The notes under the pieces: model-generated | What the model saw: the letters and a program-made list of their open reading frames with translations, nothing else | The model's database searches: none | Told to the model about the DNA's origin: nothing | Made by a program: the position numbers and the translations under genes | Shown here: piece by piece, positions 7,767 through 14,882 of the stretch | Layout of the letters: the number at the start of each line of letters is the position of its first letter | Position numbering within the stretch: the first letter of the stretch is position 1 | NCBI GenBank assembly: GCA_903870175.1 | Contig: CAIQBY010000237.1 | Span: forward strand, 1 to 34,183 | Reading direction: 5' to 3' | Source: an uncultured Bacteroidota bacterium | GTDB lineage: Bacteria; Bacteroidota; Bacteroidia; 2-12-FULL-35-15 | Length of the DNA: 34,183 nucleotides

Positions 7767-9083
7767 ATGAATAACTTTTTAACGGATGCGCCATTACCTT
7801 TCTGCAAAGGATGCGGACATAATCATATAGCTGCGAATACCGAAAAAGCGTTGCAACTGTTGGGTTACGACCCGATGAATATTGTGCTGGTAACTGATAT
7901 TGGCTGCCACGGAATTATAGATAAATCATTTTTGACACATACAGTTCACGGTTTGCATGGTCGGTCGGTGGCATTGGCTACAGGCGTTTCGGCAGCTTTG
8001 AATAATCCTGATAAGAAGGTAATTGTTTTTATAGGTGACGGTGGAGCGACTATCGGAATGCAGCATTTGATAGATGCAGCACATAATGGTTTTAACATGA
8101 CGGTGGTTATTCACAACAATTTTCTGTATGGAATGACCGGAGGACAGCCGAGTGAATTTACTCCTTTCGGGTTTAAAACTCCTTACTTACCTGAAGGTGG
8201 TGTGAAGACGGGATATGATATCTGTAAATTAATTTCAGCAGTTGACGGAGTATCGTATGTATCAAGGCTGGAAGGCATTTCGGACTTCTCAAAAGAACTT
8301 GCTGAAGCATTTTCGAGGAAAGGTTTTTCGCTGGTTGAAGTGATGGAAATTTGTCCGAGCTACGGAGTGAAATCAAATCCGGGAATGAAACTTTCAAAAG
8401 TGGTGGAAGGCGCAGGATTGAAGATTGAAAAGTTTGTTGACAGAGAAGTAGAAGCATATAAAACAGTAGTGAAGAGCGAACTTAAACCACTTTTCAATGA
8501 AGAAGATGCAATTAAAACTTTATTTGCTACGACATTGAAAAAACCTATTCGCCTTATGTTATGCGGCTCTGCGGGAGAAGGAGTGCAGGCTGCAGCAGAA
8601 TTTTTATTGAAGGCAGGAATAACTTCGGGATTAAACGGAACAAAAAAAGGAAGTTATCCGGTGACTGTAGGAGTTGGATTTTCGGCAGCTGAAGTAATAC
8701 TTTCTTCCGAAGAAATACTTTATACCGGTTCGCCAAACCCGGATGTAATATGTGTTACATCAGCTGACGGATTGGAATATGCCCGCAAAACACTTGCAAA
8801 TATGAAGGGCGGAAAACTATTTATTGACAGTTCATTAAAAGCTCCTGAGACAAAAGCAGAAGTTATTCCATTCCCTTTTAGAGAAAGAGGCGGAGCAAAA
8901 AACTCTTCCATATATAATATATTCTATCTGTTGAAACGCACAGAAATGATTCCTATGGAAGCGCTGCTGCATGTATTCAATGAAAATAAAATAGCAAAGA
9001 AGTTTGATTTGGGAAAAATGTTTCAGGCATTAGAAGAACCATTTTACGCGGAGATAAACGAAAAGACGACAGCACCTATGTAA
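7767..9083 (+). CDS. 2-Oxoacid:acceptor oxidoreductase, fused beta-gamma subunit
   Basis: Residues 1 to about 250 are a KorB-type beta subunit. CKGCGH gives Cys13 and Cys16; with Cys47 (DIGCHG) and Cys196 (EICPSY) these are the four ligands of the catalytic [4Fe-4S] cluster. GDGG at 90-93 and the following NNFLYGMTGGQ bind thiamine diphosphate. From about residue 260 a gamma domain follows (LMLCGSAGEGVQAAAEFLL), the KorC/IorB-type domain that contacts CoA. Beta and gamma are normally separate in Bacteroidota, so this is a fusion; with the preceding alpha subunit it gives a complete two-polypeptide enzyme. No ferredoxin domain is included. The ferredoxin at 11646 could serve it. Confidence 0.88.
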   Translation: MNNFLTDAPLPFCKGCGHNHIAANTEKALQLLGYDPMNIVLVTDIGCHGIIDKSFLTHTVHGLHGRSVALATGVSAALNNPDKKVIVFIGDGGATIGMQHLIDAAHNGFNMTVVIHNNFLYGMTGGQPSEFTPFGFKTPYLPEGGVKTGYDICKLISAVDGVSYVSRLEGISDFSKELAEAFSRKGFSLVEVMEICPSYGVKSNPGMKLSKVVEGAGLKIEKFVDREVEAYKTVVKSELKPLFNEEDAIKTLFATTLKKPIRLMLCGSAGEGVQAAAEFLLKAGITSGLNGTKKGSYPVTVGVGFSAAEVILSSEEILYTGSPNPDVICVTSADGLEYARKTLANMKGGKLFIDSSLKAPETKAEVIPFPFRERGGAKNSSIYNIFYLLKRTEMIPMEALLHVFNENKIAKKFDLGKMFQALEEPFYAEINEKTTAPM

Positions 9084-9085
9084 AA

Positions 9086-10453
9086 ATGAGTACTATTATA
9101 TCATACGGAATTGCATTGCCTCACTTCAGGATTGAGGACAGCATCCTGAATCCGAAAGGAAAGAAAGGTGTGATGAAAGCAGTTTGCTATACCGATGAAG
9201 ATATAATTACTCTTGCTTACGAAGCAACGAAAGACATACCGAAGGGAACTATTGATGGAATATTTTTCGCAACATCTACTCCTGTTTTTCAAAATCGTTA
9301 CCATGCTTCTTACCTTGCTGATTTATTAAATCTTAATCAGGGAATATTAGCACTTGATTTTACTGCTGGTTCGCGCAGCGGAACGGATGCTTTATTATTG
9401 GCACACGAATTTATTGACACTGGAAAATATAATAATATACTTGTTGTGGCTGCCGATGTTGTTTTCCCTGAGACAGGCAAAGAACTTACTGCTCCTTTCG
9501 GACATGGTGTATGCGCACTATTATTGAGTAATGAAAAAGGAAATACAGAGATAACAACCGCGAGATCGTTCAGCAGTGCTCTTGCTGAAGAATTCACTTA
9601 TAAATTAAATGACATTCAGTACGACCCGAGATTCAGCAGAGATGCAGGTTTTAAAAACAATGTTTCATTTTCATTAAAAAATATTGTAAAAAATCCGAAG
9701 ACAATAGATGCTGTAATTCTTAATTCGCTTTATGCACGCATGGCAGGAGGCATATTTGCTAAAGAAGGGTTTGAAGAAAGTCAATTTGCCAAGGATACAC
9801 TAACATCAAAAATCGGAAACACCGGTTCTGCTCATGCTTTGCTGCTTCTTATAAATGAATTGGAGAACGGGAAGAAAAATATTCTTCTTGCAGATTATAC
9901 CAATGGTACAAACTATTTTGAAATAAAAAGTACTGGTGCTCCGAAGAAGAAACTGTTGCAGGAACAGCTTAGCAGTTTTGATTTAATAAATAGCTATCAG
10001 GATTATTTGCTGATTAAAAAGGCGGGTGATTTTAAATCATCTCAATATAGTACTAAGGAAATGTTCTCATCGGAAATGATGGCGGAGCGAGAAAAAGACA
10101 CGTTACTTTATTTGAAAGGATTTAAATGTGAAGAGTGCGGAACAATTTATTATTTGAAATCAACAAGGTGTAAAAAGTGTAAATGCGACAAGTTTTCAAT
10201 TGTACAATTAAATAAAACAGGAACAGTTTATACGCTGACGAATGAACATTATTTCCCTGCTTCATTTCCGCCAATCGCCATGCTGGTAATTGATTTGGAT
10301 GGAGGAGGACGGATTACCGTTCAGCAAACAGATACTATGTTCCCTGATAAAAACAATATAACTATTGGCTCAAAAGTTAAATTGGTTTTAAGAAAAATGA
10401 TTGAGAATGATGCAAAGCCAAACTATTTCTGGAAAGCGATAAGCAATGAGTAA
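9086..10453 (+). CDS. HMG-CoA-synthase-like domain fused to DUF35 Zn-ribbon/OB-fold; active-site residues lost
   Basis: Residues 1 to about 290 have the thiolase-superfamily fold of HMG-CoA synthase/KAS III, with a C-terminal GNTGSA motif (244-249). The catalytic Cys position aligns with Ser96 (DFTAGSRSGTDAL against the usual ACKAGT), and the general-base His aligns with Asn213 (VILNSLYAR), so it should not catalyse condensation. Residues 345-455 are a DUF35 module: a zinc ribbon with Cys348, Cys351, Cys362 and Cys365, then an OB-fold. In archaeal thiolase/HMG-CoA synthase complexes and in the PhlACB acyltransferase, proteins of these three types form one assembly. Here the thiolase is the next gene, overlapping by 8 bp. 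I infer a structural, CoA-gating partner of that thiolase. A thiolase plus DUF35 pair also occurs in BbsAB of toluene degradation. Confidence 0.82.
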   Translation: MSTIISYGIALPHFRIEDSILNPKGKKGVMKAVCYTDEDIITLAYEATKDIPKGTIDGIFFATSTPVFQNRYHASYLADLLNLNQGILALDFTAGSRSGTDALLLAHEFIDTGKYNNILVVAADVVFPETGKELTAPFGHGVCALLLSNEKGNTEITTARSFSSALAEEFTYKLNDIQYDPRFSRDAGFKNNVSFSLKNIVKNPKTIDAVILNSLYARMAGGIFAKEGFEESQFAKDTLTSKIGNTGSAHALLLLINELENGKKNILLADYTNGTNYFEIKSTGAPKKKLLQEQLSSFDLINSYQDYLLIKKAGDFKSSQYSTKEMFSSEMMAEREKDTLLYLKGFKCEECGTIYYLKSTRCKKCKCDKFSIVQLNKTGTVYTLTNEHYFPASFPPIAMLVIDLDGGGRITVQQTDTMFPDKNNITIGSKVKLVLRKMIENDAKPNYFWKAISNE

Positions 10454-11627
10454 ACAGGCAGACATAGCGATAATAGGAATTGGCGTAACCAGGTTCGGTG
10501 AATTGTTTCATCAGAGTTATGATGATTTGGTTCGTGATGCTGCAATGCAGGCTGTTGCTGATTCCGGTGTTTCAATGGATGATATTGGCGCAGCATGGTT
10601 ATCAACTGCGTTTCCTGAGATAGGTGTTTTCAAAGGAAGAAGCGGAATGGACTTAAGCGAACCGCTTTCGCTGTATAATATACCAGTTACAAGAGTATCC
10701 AACTTCTGTGCTTCGGGAGCAGATGCGATACGAAATGCGGTGAATTCATTACGCGCCGGAGAATGTGATGTTGCTTTAGCATTAGGTGTGGAGAAGCTGC
10801 GTGACAGACAACCACAGGATTCAATAGTAAAAATGATGGTTGAATACGGTCATCCATTTTTGCAAAAAGGATTTACTGCGGCAGGAACTTTTGCTGTGTA
10901 TGCAAACAGAATGATTAAAGAATTTGGAGTTACGCGTGAAGATATTTCAACTGTTTCAGTAAAGAATCATTATCACGGTTCATTAAATGAAAAAGCCTTT
11001 TATCGCAAACCTTGTTCGCTGGAAGAAGTTATGAAATCGCAGATGGTTGCAAATCCATTAACTGTTCTTGACAGTTGCCCGACCACTGATGGCGCGGCTT
11101 GTGTGATAATGGTAAGAGCAGAAGATGTTGATAAGAAGAAGCATAAACCAATTTATATAAAAGGATTAGGACTCTCTGTTTCTACCGGATGGGACTTGCC
11201 TTTCTTTGATCCAAACCATGATTTTCTTTCATTTGAAGCAACACGGCAGGCAGCAAAAACTGCATATAAACAGGCAGGAATTACCAACCCGATTGATGAA
11301 ATAGATTTGGTAGAAGTACACGATTGTTTTTCAATAGTTGAATTGCTTACTTATGAAGACTTAGGATTGTGCAAACAGGGAGAGGCAAAGGAACTGATAC
11401 GTGGAAAGGAAACACAACTTGGAGGAAAGATTCCGGTGAATGTTAGCGGTGGTTTATTATCCTGCGGACATCCGGTGGGAGCCACAGGAATAAGAATGGT
11501 GGTGGAAGTAGCCAATCATTTGCGGGGAAATGCCGGGGAAAGGCAAGTGAAAAATGCAAAAAGGGGATTGACCCATAACATAGGCGGACCGGGTGCAATA
11601 GCTTCGGTAATAATATTGGAAAATTAA
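10446..11627 (+). CDS. Thiolase, SCP-x/lipid-transfer type, partner of the HMGS-DUF35 protein
   Basis: This is a 393-residue thiolase with all the expected catalytic groups. The nucleophile is Cys88 in NFCASGADAI, His292 lies in VEVHDCFS, and Cys340-Gly-His342 lies in SCGHPVGATG. The C-terminal motif is HNIGGPG rather than the CxGGG of ordinary acetyl-CoA acetyltransferases. HDCF and HN.GG place it in the SCP-x-like group, whose members act on branched or bulky acyl-CoAs and often need a DUF35 partner. The ATG overlaps the end of the HMGS-DUF35 gene, which fits a stoichiometric complex. The probable role is thiolytic release of acetyl-CoA (or propionyl-CoA) from an aromatic or branched 3-oxoacyl-CoA made by this pathway; the actual substrate is unknown. 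Confidence 0.9.
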   Translation: MSKQADIAIIGIGVTRFGELFHQSYDDLVRDAAMQAVADSGVSMDDIGAAWLSTAFPEIGVFKGRSGMDLSEPLSLYNIPVTRVSNFCASGADAIRNAVNSLRAGECDVALALGVEKLRDRQPQDSIVKMMVEYGHPFLQKGFTAAGTFAVYANRMIKEFGVTREDISTVSVKNHYHGSLNEKAFYRKPCSLEEVMKSQMVANPLTVLDSCPTTDGAACVIMVRAEDVDKKKHKPIYIKGLGLSVSTGWDLPFFDPNHDFLSFEATRQAAKTAYKQAGITNPIDEIDLVEVHDCFSIVELLTYEDLGLCKQGEAKELIRGKETQLGGKIPVNVSGGLLSCGHPVGATGIRMVVEVANHLRGNAGERQVKNAKRGLTHNIGGPGAIASVIILEN

Positions 11628-11645
11628 TAATTAAATTAGATAACA

Positions 11646-11885
11646 ATGGCAACAGTAAAAGGAGAAATTGTGGTAAACACAGAAAGATGCAAGGGTTGCG
11701 AGCTTTGCGTGCCTGTATGTAAGGAGAAAACCATTAAGATGTCGGGGAACTTAAACAGTAAAGGATATCATTTTGCTACTAGTATTAATGACGACTGTAA
11801 TGGATGTACCAATTGCGCATTGGTCTGTCCGGATGGCGCAATAACAGTGTACAGAGTAAAATTAAAAGAAGAAAAAGTAAATTAA
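11646..11885 (+). CDS. korD: 2[4Fe-4S] ferredoxin subunit of 2-oxoacid oxidoreductase
   Basis: This 79-residue ferredoxin has two full cluster motifs: Cys15, 18, 21 and 25, and Cys51, 54, 57 and 61 (the last followed by Pro). An insertion of about 25 residues between the motifs, with YHFATSIN, is usual for the delta subunit of Kor/Vor enzymes. It directly precedes alpha, beta and gamma genes in the order ferredoxin-alpha-beta-gamma, the arrangement common in Bacteroides for the set annotated as VorB/KorA. It carries electrons from the ThDP subunit to cellular ferredoxin, and may also serve the other oxidoreductase in the operon that has no ferredoxin. Confidence 0.9.
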   Translation: MATVKGEIVVNTERCKGCELCVPVCKEKTIKMSGNLNSKGYHFATSINDDCNGCTNCALVCPDGAITVYRVKLKEEKVN

Positions 11886-11896
11886 AATAATAAAAT

Positions 11897-13024
11897 ATGA
11901 AGGATATAAGATTAATGAAAGGTAACGAAGCAATTGCCGAAGGCGTTATTCGTGCGGGATGCGATGGGTATTTCGGTTATCCGATTACTCCACAGTCGGA
12001 GGTACTGGAATATCTGATGGCTACCAAAACGAAGGAAAGAACCGGTATGATTACGTTGCAGGCGGAGAGTGAAATTGCTTCCATACACATGGTATATGGT
12101 GGAGCAGCTTGTGGTAAAAGAGTGATGACCTCCTCTTCTAGCCCTGGTATCAGCTTAATGCAGGAAGGGATTTCATTTATGGCAGGCACCGAACTTCCAT
12201 GTTTGCTGCTTAATGTTGTTCGCGGAGGCCCAGGATTAGGCACTATTCAGCCATCGCAGTCGGATTATTTTCAGGCGGTGAAAGGAGGAGGACACGGCGA
12301 CTATAAGATGATTGTGCTTGCTCCTGCTTCCGTTCAGGAGATGTATGATTTCGCGAAGCTTGGCTTTGAACTTGCTTTCAAACATCGTATTCAGGTAATG
12401 GTTTTATCGGATGGCGCAATAGGTCAGATGATGGAGAAGGTAGAATTAGATGAACAGATTCAGAGACTAACTGATGCTGAAATAAAACAAAAATATCCCT
12501 GGGCTACTACTGGCAAAACGCCAGACAGAGAGCGAAACATCATCACTTCCCTTGATTTGAATCCTGTGAAACAGGAAATAATCAATATAAATCTTCAGAA
12601 AAAATTCAAACATATTGAACAAACTGAAGTTCGTTTTGAAAGGATTATGTGTGATGATGCAGAGTATTTATTTGTTGCTTATGGCTCCAGTGCACGTATC
12701 TGCCAGAAGGCTGTATTACTTGGCAGAGAGCGCGGAATTAAAGTTGGGTTGCTTCGACCTATTACCCTTTTCCCTTATCCGTCAAAGGAATTAGCGAAGC
12801 TTGCAAAGCAGGTTAAAGGAATGTTGTCAGTAGAGATGAGCGCAGGACAGATGGTTGAGGATGTCCGTCTTTCTGTTAACGGCGCTGTACCTGTTGAGCA
12901 CTATGGTCGCCTTGGCGGTATCATGCCTGCACCGGATGAAGTATTAAATGTTCTTGAAAATAAATTTATTAGGTTGTCGGTTAATACCCCGAGGCTCTGC
13001 CTCGGAATTAAAAAAATCCTTTAA
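11897..13024 (+). CDS. korA: 2-Oxoacid:ferredoxin oxidoreductase alpha subunit (KorA/VorB type)
   Basis: This is the alpha subunit of the second 2-oxoacid oxidoreductase, which in Bacteroidota uses 2-oxoglutarate or branched-chain 2-oxoacids. FGYPITPQSEVLEYL (about residues 26-40) is the YPITP signature, and QAESEIASIHMVYGGAACG (about 54-72) is characteristic of the KorA/VorB branch. A C-terminal transketolase-like domain ends near residue 360. The last residues (TPRLCLGIKKIL) are encoded by a palindromic repeat (12989-13005) that has replaced the natural end of the gene, so the tail is not native protein sequence. The beta gene follows after 49 bp, which contains a second copy of the repeat. 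Confidence 0.9.
   Translation: MKDIRLMKGNEAIAEGVIRAGCDGYFGYPITPQSEVLEYLMATKTKERTGMITLQAESEIASIHMVYGGAACGKRVMTSSSSPGISLMQEGISFMAGTELPCLLLNVVRGGPGLGTIQPSQSDYFQAVKGGGHGDYKMIVLAPASVQEMYDFAKLGFELAFKHRIQVMVLSDGAIGQMMEKVELDEQIQRLTDAEIKQKYPWATTGKTPDRERNIITSLDLNPVKQEIININLQKKFKHIEQTEVRFERIMCDDAEYLFVAYGSSARICQKAVLLGRERGIKVGLLRPITLFPYPSKELAKLAKQVKGMLSVEMSAGQMVEDVRLSVNGAVPVEHYGRLGGIMPAPDEVLNVLENKFIRLSVNTPRLCLGIKKIL
12989..13005. repeat. Palindromic repeat, copy 1, inside the 3' end of korA
   Basis: CCGAGGC and GCCTCGG form a perfect 7-bp GC-rich stem around TCT. It lies within the coding sequence and supplies the codons for TPRLCLG at the KorA C-terminus. The second copy starts 42 bp downstream. Confidence 0.75.
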
Positions 13025-13030
13025 CTGATA

Positions 13031-13051
13031 CCTCGAGGCTCTGCCTCGGGG
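13031..13051. repeat. Palindromic repeat, copy 2, between korA and korB
   Basis: CCTCGAGGC and GCCTCGGGG pair around TCT (9 bp with one G-T). The core matches copy 1. It sits a few bases after the korA stop and 22 bp before the korB start, so it may form a stem-loop in the polycistronic mRNA. No T-tract follows, so it is not a normal terminator. Confidence 0.75.
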
Positions 13052-13073
13052 TAATTCATTAAAGAAAAAAATT

Positions 13074-13859
13074 ATGAACTACATACCAACTAGAGAAGAA
13101 ATAATAGCAGACCACGATAATGTGGTTTATGAGAGAACGTGTTTGCTGACAGATAACCCGCTTTCGTATTGTCCGGGCTGCGGACATGGAACTGCTCACC
13201 GCTTGATAATGGAAGTGGTGGAAGAAATGAATTTACAGGCAGACACAATAGGAGTGGCTCCTGTAGGCTGTTCGGTACTTGCATATGATTTTATGAATAT
13301 CGATATGCAGCAGGCTGCACACGGTAGAGCACCGGCAGTAGCGACAGGAATTAAAAGACTCATGCCTGATAAATTTGTATTTACTTATCAGGGAGATGGC
13401 GACCTTGCTGCGATTGGAACAGGAGAAACGCTGCACGCTTGTAATCGCGGAGAGAACATTACTATCTTTTTTGTAAATAATGGTATCTATGGAATGACCG
13501 GCGGACAAATGGCTCCCACTACTTTGCCGAATATGAAAACAGCTACATCACCTTATGGACGTGATGTAGAGACTATGGGATATCCTTTAAAGATTACTGA
13601 ATTAATTGCTATGCTCCCAGGTACTTATTTTGTTTCTCGTCAGTCTGTGCATACTCCGGCTAATGTACGCAAGGCAAAAAAGGCAATTGAAAAAGCAATA
13701 CAATATCAAAAATTGAATAAGGGGTTGTGTTTTGTGGAGATTGTTTCAAATTGCAATTCGGGCTGGAAGATGACACCTGAACAATCAAACAAATGGATGG
13801 AAGAGAACATGTTTCCTTATTATCCGTTGGGTGATATTAAAGTTCCGAAGGAAAAATAA
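13074..13859 (+). CDS. korB: 2-Oxoacid:ferredoxin oxidoreductase beta subunit
   Basis: This is the thiamine-diphosphate and [4Fe-4S] beta subunit. CPGCGHG provides Cys33 and Cys36, VAPVGCS Cys66 and IVSNCNSGW Cys227, the four cluster ligands. GDGD at 107-110 and NNGIYGMTGGQ at 135-145 bind ThDP and magnesium. The 261-residue length, with no fused gamma domain, is usual for KorB, unlike the fused beta-gamma at 7767. It is flanked by its alpha and gamma genes. It decarboxylates the 2-oxoacid and passes electrons one at a time through the cluster to the ferredoxin subunit. Confidence 0.93.
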   Translation: MNYIPTREEIIADHDNVVYERTCLLTDNPLSYCPGCGHGTAHRLIMEVVEEMNLQADTIGVAPVGCSVLAYDFMNIDMQQAAHGRAPAVATGIKRLMPDKFVFTYQGDGDLAAIGTGETLHACNRGENITIFFVNNGIYGMTGGQMAPTTLPNMKTATSPYGRDVETMGYPLKITELIAMLPGTYFVSRQSVHTPANVRKAKKAIEKAIQYQKLNKGLCFVEIVSNCNSGWKMTPEQSNKWMEENMFPYYPLGDIKVPKEK

Positions 13860-13909
13860 ATGTCGGATTTGTGAATTTAAAATGGAATTAAAAATAAAAT
13901 TATTTCAAA

Positions 13910-14464
13910 ATGACTGAAGAAATTATTATCGCCGGATTTGGCGGACAAGGCGTTTTATCAATGGGTAAGATACTTGCTTATTCGGGTATGATGCAGAATA
14001 AAGAAGTAAGTTGGTTCCCGTCTTACGGCCCTGAAATGCGCGGTGGCACTGCCAATGTAACTGTTATTATAAGTGATGAACGCATCAGTTCGCCTATTTT
14101 AAATAAGTTTGATACTGCCATCATTCTTAATCAGCAATCAATGGATAAGTTTGAAGACTCAGTGAAACCAGGCGGTGTATTGATTTACGACCCTAATGGA
14201 ATTGTTCGTCATCCGGTAAGAAAAGACATCAACGTATATACAATTGATGCTGCAGATGAAGCGGCACGACTGGGTTTATCTAAAGTATTTAATATGCTTG
14301 TACTTGGTGCTTTCTTAAAATTGAAGCCTTTAATTGAACCTGAATATATGCGTAAAGGACTTGAGAAGTCTTTGCCTATGCGCCATCACAACTTGATTCC
14401 TGAAAACGAAAAGGCTATTGAACGCGGGAAACAATTAGTAAAACTTGAGCATTTAATGAATTGA
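13910..14464 (+). CDS. korC: 2-Oxoacid:ferredoxin oxidoreductase gamma subunit
   Basis: This 184-residue gamma subunit begins with the glycine-rich IIAGFGGQGVLSMG motif (residues 5-18). It carries SYGPEMRGGTANVTV (about 39-53), diagnostic for the KorC/VorC branch. Gamma binds and gates CoA in these enzymes. It completes the ferredoxin-alpha-beta-gamma set. The mutase small subunit starts 13 bp later, so the acyl-CoA made here may be a mutase precursor, or the genes may only share regulation. Confidence 0.93.
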   Translation: MTEEIIIAGFGGQGVLSMGKILAYSGMMQNKEVSWFPSYGPEMRGGTANVTVIISDERISSPILNKFDTAIILNQQSMDKFEDSVKPGGVLIYDPNGIVRHPVRKDINVYTIDAADEAARLGLSKVFNMLVLGAFLKLKPLIEPEYMRKGLEKSLPMRHHNLIPENEKAIERGKQLVKLEHLMN

Positions 14465-14477
14465 AATAGTATCAGAG

Positions 14478-14861
14478 ATGAAAGTATTATTAGCAAAACC
14501 GGGACTTGACGGGCATGATGTAGGAGTAAAAGTACTTGCTCACGGATTAATTGATGCAGGATTCAATGTGGTTTATACGGGTCTTAGAAAATCTATTGAA
14601 GAAATTGTTGATATGGCTGTAGAAAATAAGGTGGACATTATTGGTATGTCAATACTTTCGGGCACTCACCTGGTACTTGCACAAAAAATGAAAGAAGTAA
14701 TGCAGGAAAGAAAGTTGAACATTCCATGGTTTGTAGGAGGTAATATTCCTGCAAAAGATATTGCTAAATTAAGGGAGATTGGCGCATCACAAGCATTTCC
14801 GACAGGCAGTAAAGTATCAGATGTTGTAGCTTATTTTAATACAATTAATGTTTCCGTCTAA
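14478..14861 (+). CDS. Coenzyme B12-binding small subunit of an acyl-CoA mutase
   Basis: This is a 127-residue cobalamin-binding domain. LDGHDVG (10-16) supplies His13, the lower axial ligand of base-off B12; SILSG (about 57-61) and VGGNIP (about 82-87) complete the DxHxxG...SxL...GG signature. Separate small subunits of this size are known from archaeal methylmalonyl-CoA mutase and from isobutyryl-, 2-hydroxyisobutyryl- and aryl-succinyl-type mutases, whereas Bacteroidota usually encode the fused MutA/MutB type. It lies 21 bp upstream of the catalytic large subunit, as expected for a stoichiometric pair. Confidence 0.93.
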   Translation: MKVLLAKPGLDGHDVGVKVLAHGLIDAGFNVVYTGLRKSIEEIVDMAVENKVDIIGMSILSGTHLVLAQKMKEVMQERKLNIPWFVGGNIPAKDIAKLREIGASQAFPTGSKVSDVVAYFNTINVSV

Positions 14862-14882
14862 TTATAGAATAAAACTGAAATA

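Noticed and set aside
9086-10453. Functional HMG-CoA synthase for mevalonate
   Set aside because: The catalytic Cys and His are replaced by Ser and Asn, a DUF35 domain is fused on, and no HMG-CoA reductase or mevalonate kinase is near.
14465-14477. Cobalamin riboswitch upstream of the mutase
   Set aside because: Only 13 bp separate korC from the mutase gene, and no B12-box-like sequence was seen at the operon start either.
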